Source: Alphaproteobacteria bacterium
GTDB lineage: Bacteria > Pseudomonadota > Alphaproteobacteria > ATCC43930 > CGMCC-115725
NCBI GenBank assembly: GCA_005888425.1
Contig: VAZF01000484.1
Coordinates: forward strand, 1 to 5,401
Length of the DNA stretch: 5,401 nucleotides
Reading direction: 5' to 3'
How positions within the stretch are numbered: the first letter of the stretch is position 1; each line of letters opens with the position of its first letter. A program made the translations under genes and the position numbers. The notes below the pieces were generated by a model. That model made no database searches and was not told the origin of the DNA. It saw only the letters and a list, made by a program, of their open reading frames with translations. Shown here piece by piece: positions 1 to 5,401 of the stretch.

Positions 1-600
1 ATAAAGCTGCAACATTTGAAGGTGAAGCCGGACCGCGGGTGTCGGCCTGACGCCGAAGCGCTACCAGTCCGGCGAGACCGACTATGATGGCAGGCTGAGT
101 CCTTCTGCGAGCAGCCCCGCTATCTGCGTCTCCCGTTCGGTCAAACAGAGCGCCTGTCGGATGAAGGCCGGCAGTCGGCCTGGCTTGGGGTGATCGGGCT
201 GGACGACAACGACAAGCCCGGCTGTCGCAAGAAACACGTCTCGGGCACGTCCTGTAACCGGGAGTACATACAGAAAACTGCGATCACCGCATCGATTGAT
301 GATCGGAATGACTGCGGGGACTTGCGGAACCCGAACAGCCGTCGCGACCGCCCGGTCGAGCGCGGGTTGCGCGAGGCGATCGACGGTGATGCGCCGGTTA
401 TTCCGAACTACGAGGTCGAGGTCTGCGGCATCGGCGCCATGCGCTCGCAATACGCGTGCGCACGAATCGAGTTTGAACGTCGGGCCGCGATGGTGGAGGA
501 CCCGAGTCATGCCCGATGCTTCGGCATCCAGCACACGCTGAAGGAAGCCGACATTGCCGATCCATCGTTCATCGATGAGCTCGAAAAGAGCGGCTTCATC
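1..600 (-). pseudogene. Decayed LuxR-family transcriptional regulator, C-terminal part
   Basis: This is a remnant of a transcriptional regulator with a C-terminal LuxR-type helix-turn-helix. Read leftward, the frame is open from about 690 to a TAG at 82-84. The segment around 590-560 reads ALFELID, like the N-terminus of this regulator family. The middle (about 490-240) carries the family's pre-HTH region with LDSCARVLRAH, LVVRNNRRITVDRLAQ and FLYVLPVTGRARD. The HTH begins at about 140 with LTERETQIAGLLAEGLS, where the first helix is recognisable, and then hits the stop. Beyond the stop, the other frames keep weak matches such as an HLQ-like string near position 25, so the recognition helix is broken by small indels. 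Full-length members are about 350-400 residues. Here most of the N-terminal half is missing, because the ELID-like start passes within 20 residues into the middle domain, suggesting an internal deletion. A 200-residue open frame on the opposite strand is taken as a shadow. Family assignment is fairly sure; the exact left and right limits are not. Confidence 0.65.
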
Positions 601-622
601 GACCAGCCATACGCTGCGTACC

Positions 623-683
623 GACCGCTTCCGGCGCTTAGCGGAAGCCCATCTTCGAAGTCCGAAGCTTCCGGTTTTGCCCC
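623..683 (+). repeat. Dispersed repeat, copy 1 (hairpin-bearing)
   Basis: This stretch of about 61 bases matches 2400-2459 in the same orientation at about 50 of 61 aligned columns by hand alignment, with one single-base gap. Copy 1 contains a perfect 7-bp stem, GCTTCCG at 627-633 and CGGAAGC at 642-648, with an 8-base loop. It lies just 5' of the decayed LuxR gene. No coding match is seen in the repeat. It looks like a short intergenic repeat family, but I cannot name it. Confidence 0.55.
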
Positions 684-699
684 CTTTTCGGACGTTGTC

Positions 700-721
700 C
701 TACGCATCTCGAGAGACGTAG
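700..721. repeat. 22-bp near-perfect palindrome
   Basis: The outer arms CTACG (700-704) and CGTAG (717-721) are exact reverse complements, and the core TCTCGAGA (707-714) is self-complementary. Only the two CA/GA dinucleotides between them fail to pair, so 18 of 22 positions are symmetric. It sits in the gap between the 3' end of the GNAT remnant (781) and the 5' end of the LuxR remnant (about 600), both on the minus strand. That position would fit an operator for the LuxR gene, or a small structured repeat. No regulator can be assigned. Confidence 0.5.
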
Positions 722-780
722 TAGCATCGACAAATGCGACGGTTGCTCGGCCAGAGTGGCGTCCATGCAGCTGGAGATAT

Positions 781-1222
781 TCAAGACAGTCGAAGCGTGA
801 CGTGCAGGACCTCGGCCTCCCGTTTCGTACTCATCCGCAGTCCACTGTTCTCGAATAATCGCAACATGGGGCGATTTTCTGCTAAAACTTCAGCGATCAG
901 CTTCTCCAGCCCTGCGGCGCGCGGCCTCTCCGGGTCGCACGACAATGTAACGTCCACCGCCTGCAATCACCAGTTCACTGCCTTCTTCGACCACGGCAAT
1001 CAACGCCACGTGATTGACGAAGTCGACATTCAAAAAGAAGGCGGTTTCCTTATCGGTAAAATGCCGTTTCATGAAAAAGAAACGGCGCCGGAGTGACTCA
1101 TCACTGGTGCGAGCGACAGCTTCGGACAGATCCGCCCCGTCCTCGGGTGTCAGAGCGCGAATTTGGATGCGACCTCCGTCGCGCAAGGTCTCAATTGCTG
1201 AGTACTTGTCTGCTTCGGTCAT
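781..1222 (-). pseudogene. GNAT-family N-acetyltransferase, inactivated by internal deletion and frameshift
   Basis: This was an acetyltransferase of the GNAT superfamily, related to stand-alone domains that resemble the GNAT part of protein lysine acetyltransferases; its substrate is unknown. The ATG at 1220-1222 has a strong AGGGGG ribosome-binding site about 5 bases upstream. The first frame gives the N-terminal fold: IQIRALTPEDGADL, then RRRFFFMKRHFTDKE, then a strand with NHVALIAVVEEGSELVIAGGGRYIV. After RPGEA the frame becomes non-homologous and stops at 890-892. A second frame then resumes at about 925 with the C-terminal part, AGLEKLIAEVLAENRPMLR followed by FENSGLRMSTKREAEVLHV, and ends at the TGA at 781-783. 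The missing piece is motif A, about 29 residues with the Q/R-x-x-G-x-G/A loop that binds acetyl-CoA. Even without the frameshift the protein could not bind cofactor. The junction lies near 915-925. The GNAT assignment and the break are well supported. Confidence 0.82.
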
Positions 1223-1584
1223 TGCGGCCCCCTGGAGCGACTGACAGGACGTGATGTTGCCGTCAGACAGGCGGTGCTGTCACACGGTCCCCAACCACGG
1301 AAATTTCAGTCGGGGATGAGGCGATTTAATATCGCTCCGACGGAACGTCGCCATGGCCACATATAACGTCTCAGCAGAGGAATCAGCCGAAACAATCCAA
1401 TCGCCTCGGTGCAGTTCACCTCACCTGATATGAAAATAGCGGAGCATCCTACTCGTCCCATGAGGAACGGATACTGATTTAGATCAGAGGGAAAGCCGCA
1501 TGGCTGCCTTAGCTTAGGGCAGTACAGGATTATCCCTGGTTTCAGTGTCGACAAGACACCGGAGCCCCAAAGCTGGAAGCCAAA
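1223..1584. other. Non-coding stretch between GNAT remnant and DUF1269-like remnant
   Basis: No credible gene is seen in about 360 bases. A minus-strand open frame spanning 1306-1686 has no recognisable motif and overlaps hpnM-side sequence, so it is left out. The stretch holds a 5-bp-arm inverted repeat, GCGAT and ATCGC with a TTAAT spacer (1321-1335), and an FNR/FixK-like box listed separately. It probably contains the promoter of the gene whose start survives at 1585. Confidence 0.5.
1474..1487 (+). promoter_or_regulatory. FNR/FixK-type binding site
   Basis: The sequence CTGATTTAGATCAG is a perfect inverted repeat of CTGAT and ATCAG around four bases. It matches the FNR/FixK consensus TTGAT-N4-ATCAA except for the outermost base of each arm. 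A class II site would put the transcription start about 41 bases downstream, near 1522, leaving a leader of roughly 60 bases before the ATG at 1585. DUF1269 and other stress-type genes are often oxygen-regulated in rhizobia, so the box plausibly belonged to that gene. Binding is inferred from sequence only. Confidence 0.55.
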
Positions 1585-1635
1585 ATGGCCGATCTCGTCG
1601 TGATTGGCTTCCCAAATGAGGCGAAAGCTGACGAG
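1585..1635 (+). pseudogene. 5' end of a DUF1269-like gene, truncated
   Basis: The ATG is preceded by a modest GGAAG ribosome-binding site. It starts MADLVVIGFPNEAKADE, which resembles the conserved N-terminus of the DUF1269 family (MxDLVVIGxxxExxAEE), small proteins of unknown function with a glycine-rich middle. The match ends after 17 codons. The next codons (GNDSYRPV...) are not family-like and run in frame, without a stop, into hpnM at 1696. The rest of the gene, normally well over 100 codons, is gone. The 17-residue match is short, so the assignment is likely but not certain. Confidence 0.55.
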
Positions 1636-1695
1636 GGGAATGACTCCTACCGCCCAGTGTTCTCGGGTAACCAAGATCGAACTCACGAGAGTAGG

Positions 1696-2239
1696 ATGGA
1701 TAAGTCAACACGCCCGCTTTCTGCGCTGGTATTTGCGTTTGCGCTCTGGGCCGTGATGCCGCCCAGCATCGCCGCGGCATCAACCGCATCGGATACCGTT
1801 CGCGAGTTCTACCAAACCTTGCTGTACAACATGCAAAACGGGCCGAGCGTTGGTCAGCGGGGCCGTGTGGCGAGGCTAGCGCCGGTTGTGCCGCGCGTTT
1901 TCGATATTCCGTATATGACACAATTGGCGATCGGTCCGACATGGATGACGCTACCGGAGCCACAGCGCCGGCAGGTTCTGCAGGCCTTCGAGCGCTACAT
2001 CACGGCGGTTTATGCCGAGCGGTTCGACAAGTACTCTGGCGAGCGGCTGGAAGTCATTGGAGAGCAACCCACGTCTCACGGAACCATGGTCAAACGGTAC
2101 AATTAGCGAGCTTGCCGCAAGGCGCGCTGATTTTTCGTCCACCCTCCGCACCCAAGGTGTGCCCGGCCTCATCGCAGCGTTAAACAACAAGGCTCTCACC
2201 CTGGCACCAGCACTCTCCGGGAGCTCTTCCGGCCGGTAG
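1696..2239 (+). pseudogene. hpnM: hpnM, hopanoid-associated periplasmic MlaC/Ttg2-like protein, broken by internal deletion
   Basis: HpnM belongs to the toluene-tolerance Ttg2/MlaC family of periplasmic lipid-binding proteins. It is encoded with the RND transporter HpnN, which moves hopanoids to the outer membrane. The ATG at 1696 begins a signal peptide: charged start, hydrophobic stretch at about 8-25, and an AAA cleavage motif at 26-28. The mature part reads REFYQTLLYNMQ, FDIPYMTQLAIGPTW and then QVLQAFERYITAVYAERFD. After GTMVK the frame ends at the TAG at 2104-2106, giving 136 residues. One frame over, from about 2093, the true C-terminus resumes as GTISELAARRADFSSTLR and GVPGLIAALNNKALTLA and ends at 2237-2239. 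About 30 residues between these parts, the strand-rich end of the lipid-binding domain, are missing. An upstream ATG at 1585 reads in frame into this gene but belongs to another family. The hpnM identity is secure; function from this copy is unlikely. Confidence 0.85.
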
Positions 2240-2540
2240 ATACCGGCGGCGAACCGCGCAGAGCTGGTCATCGGGCGATCAGGTGCGCTGGCAAAGGCGC
2301 GCCCTTTCTGTGGCGCTCTCCGTGCGGAGGCGATGCACCTGCTGCATGCGAATGTCCGCTATGGCTCTCCTCAAGCAACTCAACCGCGGTCAACCCGATG
2401 ACCGGTCCCGGCGCTGAGCGGAAGCCCAAGTTGAAATCCGCCGCTTCTGGTTCTGCCCCGAGCGGACCATCGGGTTCTAGCCAGCGGATGGTCGAGTCGG
2501 CTGGGAAGCGGATATTCACGCCTTCTGCACACACCGAGCC
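2240..2540. other. Non-coding stretch downstream of hpnM
   Basis: No recognisable gene is seen. The only long frame through it is on the minus strand and continues for about 300 codons as far as 3188, antisense to hpnL. In this stretch its translation matches nothing I know. The second repeat copy (2400-2459) lies here. Confidence 0.45.
2400..2459 (+). repeat. Dispersed repeat, copy 2
   Basis: This is the partner of the repeat at 623-683, same orientation, about 82% identical by hand alignment over about 60 bases. Shared blocks include CCGGCGCT, AGCGGAAGCCCA, GGTT and TGCCCC. The 7-bp stem of copy 1 has decayed here to CCG/CGG. It lies between hpnM and the IS110 remnant. Confidence 0.55.
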
Positions 2541-2890
2541 CACCACCATATGCGCGACGTTATGAGCCCGCCGTCGGAGATGCCTGTGGAGCCGCTGATT
2601 TGTCGCGAGATCGACGGAAGCGCTCGGGATCGTCAAGCGCAGCTGTGACTGCGAGGTGAGATGGCTGACACCTGGAACTGTTATCAGCCGAGCGCAAGAC
2701 CCGGATGTTTTGAGCATCCGCTTCAGGTCCGCGTCGATCGCCACGATCGCGGTGGTACGCGCTGAGCGTTTGATCGAGTAGCGCGCCGCACTCGACGTCG
2801 AACTGACCGAAGATGACCTGGTCATGCTTGACCGCGCGTTCCTGCCGGCCAAGTGTCGGAGCGCACTTGGTCGCGCGCCCACGCTTGCCA
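2540..2890 (-). mobile_element. Degenerate IS110-family transposase remnant
   Basis: IS110 elements encode a DEDD-type transposase with a C-terminal transposase_20 domain. Read leftward, one frame gives ATTAIVAIDADLKRM-type sequence (IVAIDADLKRM near 2745-2713), then CARLITVPGVSHLTS (2696-2652), which matches the family's hallmark 'hydrophobic-T-(V/I)-PGVG' helix-hairpin-helix segment. A frame shift near 2650 leads to AVTAALDDPERFRRSRD (2652-2602), the next conserved block (A-x-x-DDPxRFxxSR). After that, the expected VGAYLGLxPRxxQSG block is absent and only fragments resembling the TGHISK region remain near 2590-2545. Sequence at 2890-2760 probably covers the preceding helical part but is too changed to be sure. 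The N-terminal DEDD domain is not seen. At least one frameshift and one deletion make it inactive. IS110 elements usually lack terminal inverted repeats, so the ends cannot be set. Confidence 0.7.
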
Positions 2891-2981
2891 GGGTTAGACG
2901 TCGCATGTTCGGATTCATTGGCGAGACGTGACGCCGGCAGTACGGTGTCGGGCTACGCCGTACTATGGACACGAGAACGCA

Positions 2982-3998
2982 TTGAAAAAGCTGTCGGTTG
3001 CGCTTGCCATTATCGGCTTCACGTTGGGTACGCTGCTGGTTGGCTGGTACGGTTTCGGCGCTATCGCGACCGTGACGCTTTCGGTTGGCAAAGATGGCTT
3101 CGCATTGTTTTGCGTTTGGCAACTTCTGACGATGGTTGTTCTTGGGATCGGTTGGCGTGTTGTTGCGCCGTTGAATAACGCGCGCCACCTCATGCCATTT
3201 GTCTGGGGTCGGCTGGTCCGTGACTCTGCCGGTAGTTGCCTACCATTCTCGGTCGTTGGCGGTTTCGTGCTGGGTGTTCGAGCCGCGACGCTGCATGGCA
3301 TCTCCTGGTCCGTCGCCACCCTCTCGATGGTTGTTGACCTTACCGCCGAGTTCCTAGCCGAGATCGCGTTTACGGTCGCGGGGCTGCTCATCCTACTTGC
3401 TCGCTCAGCAGATGCATCCTTAACCAAGCCGATAGTGATCGGTCTTGCTGTAGCGCTAGTCGCTAGCGGCCTGGTCCTTCGACTGCAGAAGGGGGTGGTA
3501 CCACTCCTTGTTCGCTTCGGGCGCAAAATTCTCGGCGATTGGTTCGTTCACCGTGGCGACCATGAAGTGACCCCTGAGCATGAACTCGTCGCGATGTATG
3601 GGCACACCGGCCGTATGGCGCTGGGTACTGCCGTCCACTTAGTCGGCTGGCTCTGCAAGGGTATCGGGAACTGGATGGCCTTCCGGCTTTTGGGATCAGA
3701 TATAGACCTCTTGGGGGCTTTGGCGATTGAGGCGCTGCTGCACGCGCTGCTCATTCCTGCCTTTGTGGTTCCCGGCTATGCCGGAGTGCAAGAGGCCGGG
3801 TATGCCGGGATCGGCGCATTGTTCGGCATCCCTCCGGAGATCTCGCTCGGCGTGTCCCTGCTGCGACGGGCGCGGGACATTGTTATAGGCACTCCGGTCC
3901 TCCTGATTTGGCAATTGATCGAAGTGCGCCGCCTGCGTTATCCAAAGCTACCCTCGGTTCAAACCGCCGATGTCACGTTTCCACGTCGTGATGATTAG
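2982..3998 (+). CDS. hpnL: HpnL, hopanoid-associated polytopic membrane protein
   Basis: HpnL is an integral inner-membrane protein related to the transmembrane flippase-like part of lysylphosphatidylglycerol synthases (UPF0104 type). Its exact role in hopanoid metabolism is not established. I chose the TTG at 2982, giving 338 residues starting MKKLSVALAIIGFTLG, because HpnL proteins typically start at this point. An in-frame ATG at 2928 would add 18 hydrophilic residues without similarity. Hydrophobic segments lie at about 6-30, 39-62, 86-105, 111-140, 150-168, 212-237, 245-263 and 298-313. Family signatures are R80-DSAGSCLPFSVVGG near 80-94, PGYAGVQEAGYA at 264-275 and the SLLRRARDIVIG stretch at 292-303. 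No stop or frameshift is seen, so the gene looks intact, unlike its upstream neighbours. hpnK, usually directly upstream, is replaced by an IS110 remnant. No clear promoter or strong ribosome-binding site was found. Confidence 0.88.
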   Translation: MKKLSVALAIIGFTLGTLLVGWYGFGAIATVTLSVGKDGFALFCVWQLLTMVVLGIGWRVVAPLNNARHLMPFVWGRLVRDSAGSCLPFSVVGGFVLGVRAATLHGISWSVATLSMVVDLTAEFLAEIAFTVAGLLILLARSADASLTKPIVIGLAVALVASGLVLRLQKGVVPLLVRFGRKILGDWFVHRGDHEVTPEHELVAMYGHTGRMALGTAVHLVGWLCKGIGNWMAFRLLGSDIDLLGALAIEALLHALLIPAFVVPGYAGVQEAGYAGIGALFGIPPEISLGVSLLRRARDIVIGTPVLLIWQLIEVRRLRYPKLPSVQTADVTFPRRDD

Positions 3999-4083
3999 CG
4001 AGCGCTTTCTCCTTAGCCGTCACGGGTAAATTCTCTTCGGGGACGCGGGTTATGGGAGATGGGGTGGTTCCGGCGAGCGAAGC
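3999..4083. other. Short convergent intergenic region between hpnL and hpnI
   Basis: These 85 bases separate the ends of two converging genes. No strong hairpin followed by a T-run is present on either strand. The only clear stem is the one overlapping the hpnI stop, listed separately. Confidence 0.5.
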
Positions 4084-4100
4084 TCAACCCTCTAGCTTCG
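4078..4100. terminator. Weak possible bidirectional terminator hairpin
   Basis: CGAAGCT (4078-4084) pairs perfectly with AGCTTCG (4094-4100) across a 9-base loop, and the stem overlaps the hpnI stop codon (4084-4086). It lies between two converging genes, where a terminator is expected. There is no T-tract on either side and the stem is only 7 bp, so the terminator call is weak. Confidence 0.25.
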
Positions 4101-5229
4101 GTGCACCAATGGCCGCGGTCAACTTGTGGCCGCGCCAGACAACCTCGTTTCCCCAATAGCTCGCGATCGTCTCGACAACCGACAAGGCGTCGCGCAACGG
4201 TAGAAGCAAATACGGCGCAGCTAATGTGCGGCGCCCGAGCTTGGGAAGAAGGGTGCCGTCAATTCCGCGCGCTGAAATTGCACGAACTGCCCAGGCAAAC
4301 GCGAACAGGAAGACTGACCACCGGGCGCCGCCGGAAAAAACGAAGGCCATCATGGCCGAGAACAAGGGGTGTTGGAACGTCGAGGCAGCATGGGCTATTG
4401 GCACGAGCCCGCGAATAGTCCGCGCCCAGCGGATTTCGTGCTGCCACAGTGCTCGGAGGGAGGCTTCTGGAACAGTGACCGCCGACACGGTGTCGGCGAG
4501 CCGAACCGTCAGCCCAAGTTCACGGACTCGCTGCCCGAGTACGTTGTCTTCAGCAAGCTGAGTTACTAGCGGCTGCAGGCCGCCAATCTCCTCGAGCATC
4601 CGCCGCTGCAGCATCACCGTGCTTCCCAAGCAGTCCTGTCGCCCCATGGCCCGAGCTATCAGTACCCCGGGCAGAAAGACATGGCTGATCTGGTTTGCAC
4701 CGAGCCATGCTGGCCACCCTCGGTGTGCAGCGACACCGACAAAAACTGCGGTTACGAGGCCTGTGCCTGGCACTTCCAACGCACCGACCAGTTGCTCAAG
4801 ATAGTTAAGCCTCACATGAAGATCGCTGTCGGAGATCACGAGCACGTCGTGCCGAGCAGACGGAAGCATGTTGATCAGATTTGCGACCTTGCGGTTCGGC
4901 CCGTGCGGTGTATCGTCAACCACAATGGCGATGTCGCATTGGGGAAAACGATCCCGCAGCCGCTGCGCGACGATAAGCGCCGGATCGGCCCTGTCCTGAA
5001 CCCCAAAAACAATTTGAAAAACCGGGTAGGTTTGGCAGCAGCAGGACGCGAGTGCTTCTTCGAGCAGTGGTTCGTCGCCGCAGAGCGGCTTCCGGATGGT
5101 CACAGGTGGAAACCGCGCCGGGGGTGTCGTGACCCGGGCGGCGAAACGGGCGACCAGGATCCAACCGGCGAGGCACTGAGCCAACCCCAAGCCAGTCACC
5201 AATGCGAGCGCATAAGCCAATCCGGTCAT
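4084..5229 (-). CDS. hpnI: HpnI, hopanoid biosynthesis glycosyltransferase
   Basis: HpnI is a membrane-bound glycosyltransferase that, in studied bacteria, adds N-acetylglucosamine to bacteriohopanetetrol. HpnK then deacetylates the product and HpnJ converts it to the cyclitol ether. The 381-residue protein has the expected family length. An N-terminal membrane segment spans about 4-28. The catalytic domain follows the ceramide-glucosyltransferase (GT21-like) pattern: PVTIRKPLCGDEPLLEEAL (42-60), FGVQDRADPA (75-84), PNRKVANL (111-118), SDSD at 133-136 as the metal/nucleotide-sugar motif, LGSTVMLQRR (201-210), EDN at 227-229 carrying the likely catalytic base D228, and Q263-HEIRW-268 as the (Q/R)xxRW motif. 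Hydrophobic segments at about 288-320 and 335-350 and the VVWRGHKL end complete it. All key residues are present, so it is probably functional. The ATG at 5227-5229 has a GGAG box 6 bases upstream. It is convergent with hpnL rather than in the usual co-directional order. Confidence 0.93.
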   Translation of the reverse strand: MTGLAYALALVTGLGLAQCLAGWILVARFAARVTTPPARFPPVTIRKPLCGDEPLLEEALASCCCQTYPVFQIVFGVQDRADPALIVAQRLRDRFPQCDIAIVVDDTPHGPNRKVANLINMLPSARHDVLVISDSDLHVRLNYLEQLVGALEVPGTGLVTAVFVGVAAHRGWPAWLGANQISHVFLPGVLIARAMGRQDCLGSTVMLQRRMLEEIGGLQPLVTQLAEDNVLGQRVRELGLTVRLADTVSAVTVPEASLRALWQHEIRWARTIRGLVPIAHAASTFQHPLFSAMMAFVFSGGARWSVFLFAFAWAVRAISARGIDGTLLPKLGRRTLAAPYLLLPLRDALSVVETIASYWGNEVVWRGHKLTAAIGAPKLEG

Positions 5230-5235
5230 CCGTCA

Positions 5236-5239
5236 CTCC
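5236..5239 (-). promoter_or_regulatory. Ribosome-binding site of hpnI
   Basis: GGAG on the minus strand lies 6 bases before the hpnI ATG and fixes the start. The TAA of a possible upstream frame (5245-5247) lies 15 bases before the ATG, which suggests close coupling to an upstream gene rather than a promoter immediately before hpnI. Confidence 0.7.
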
Positions 5240-5244
5240 ACCGC

Positions 5245-5401
5245 TTACTCGTTATTCACGGAAATCGCAAAATGTTCGAGAAGCGCGGACGAGACCTCCG
5301 GCATGTCTTTGCGCAAGCGCTGTTGAGGAACTCTGTACGGATGAGGATACCCCGCTGCCCTTCGACCTTCCAACGCAGTAGCAGGCTGCGGCTAAGCGCC
5401 G
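5245..5401 (-). other. Possible 3' end of a gene upstream of hpnI (unidentified, perhaps broken)
   Basis: Two minus-strand frames look protein-like before hpnI. One, open from 5391 to the TAA at 5245-5247, ends RKDMPEVSSALLEHFAISV. The other, open from the window edge to a TGA at 5256-5258, begins ALSRSLLLRWKVEGQRG. The second reads naturally at its start and the first at its end, so a single gene with a frameshift near 5330 is possible. I do not recognise the product. The TAA falls 15 bases before hpnI, so it would have been co-transcribed with it. The window edge prevents a decision. Confidence 0.25.

Noticed and set aside
190..858. 222-residue plus-strand open frame over the left region
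   Set aside because: It is antisense to the recognisable LuxR remnant, has no known motif and runs through the repeat and palindrome; it is a shadow of G+C-rich sequence.
1063..1086. Perfect 8-bp stem (GCCGTTTC / GAAACGGC) with an 8-base loop, terminator-like
   Set aside because: It lies inside the GNAT coding sequence and encodes the conserved RRRFFFMKRHF stretch, so the symmetry is most simply a by-product of coding.
1321..1335. Inverted repeat GCGAT-N5-ATCGC as an operator
   Set aside because: Only 5-bp arms and no adjacent start codon; such repeats arise often by chance.
1306..1686. 126-residue minus-strand open frame
   Set aside because: No recognisable domain or ribosome-binding site, and it overlaps the DUF1269-like remnant on the other strand.
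2813..2981. 3' remnant of hpnK in front of hpnL
   Set aside because: No frame here resembles the HpnK (YdjC-type deacetylase) C-terminus, and most of the stretch is better explained by IS110 debris.
2268..3188. 306-residue minus-strand open frame
   Set aside because: Its first 70 residues are antisense to hpnL, and only a short middle part carries IS110 similarity, which continues in another frame. It is not a real single gene.
5384..5401. Possible third, inverted copy of the dispersed repeat at the right edge (shared CGGCGCTTAGC)
   Set aside because: Only 11 contiguous bases match strongly, in sequence that looks coding, and the window ends there; chance cannot be excluded.

Overview
The window looks like accessory DNA from an alphaproteobacterium, most likely a member of the Rhizobiales of the Bradyrhizobium type. 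That inference rests on hopanoid genes of the hpnI/hpnL/hpnM set, an FNR/FixK-type half-site pair, a DUF1269-type remnant, a degenerate IS110 transposase and moderately high G+C by eye. No RNA gene, CRISPR array or intact mobile element was seen.

Layout: the left third (1-1222, minus strand) holds two decayed genes. One is a LuxR-type regulator whose DNA-binding end is broken (1-600). The other is a GNAT acetyltransferase that has lost its acetyl-CoA-binding core through an internal deletion plus frameshift (781-1222). After a non-coding stretch containing an FNR/FixK-like box (1474-1487) come the first 17 codons of a DUF1269-like gene (1585-1635). These run in frame into hpnM (1696-2239), which is itself broken by an internal deletion. 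Between hpnM and hpnL lies a non-coding stretch with a repeat, followed by the decayed remnant of an IS110-family transposase on the minus strand (about 2540-2890).

The right half holds the only two intact genes. hpnL (2982-3998, plus) encodes a polytopic membrane protein. hpnI (4084-5229, minus) encodes the glycosyltransferase that adds N-acetylglucosamine to bacteriohopanetetrol. They are convergent. In the commonly seen order these genes are co-directional as hpnI-J-K-L-M-N, so the cluster has been rearranged here: hpnM lies 5' of hpnL, hpnI is inverted, and hpnJ, hpnK and hpnN are absent from the window.

Together the genes point to a hopanoid side-chain and transport locus that has been broken up by IS activity and is decaying. 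HpnI could still act if BHT is made elsewhere in the genome. HpnM, the MlaC/Ttg2-like periplasmic partner of the HpnN transporter, cannot be made as a normal protein from this copy. I found no convincing evidence of an undescribed system. The points of interest are the repeated pattern of roughly 30-codon deletions, the DUF1269-hpnM in-frame junction under an FNR-type box, and an 82%-identical dispersed repeat.
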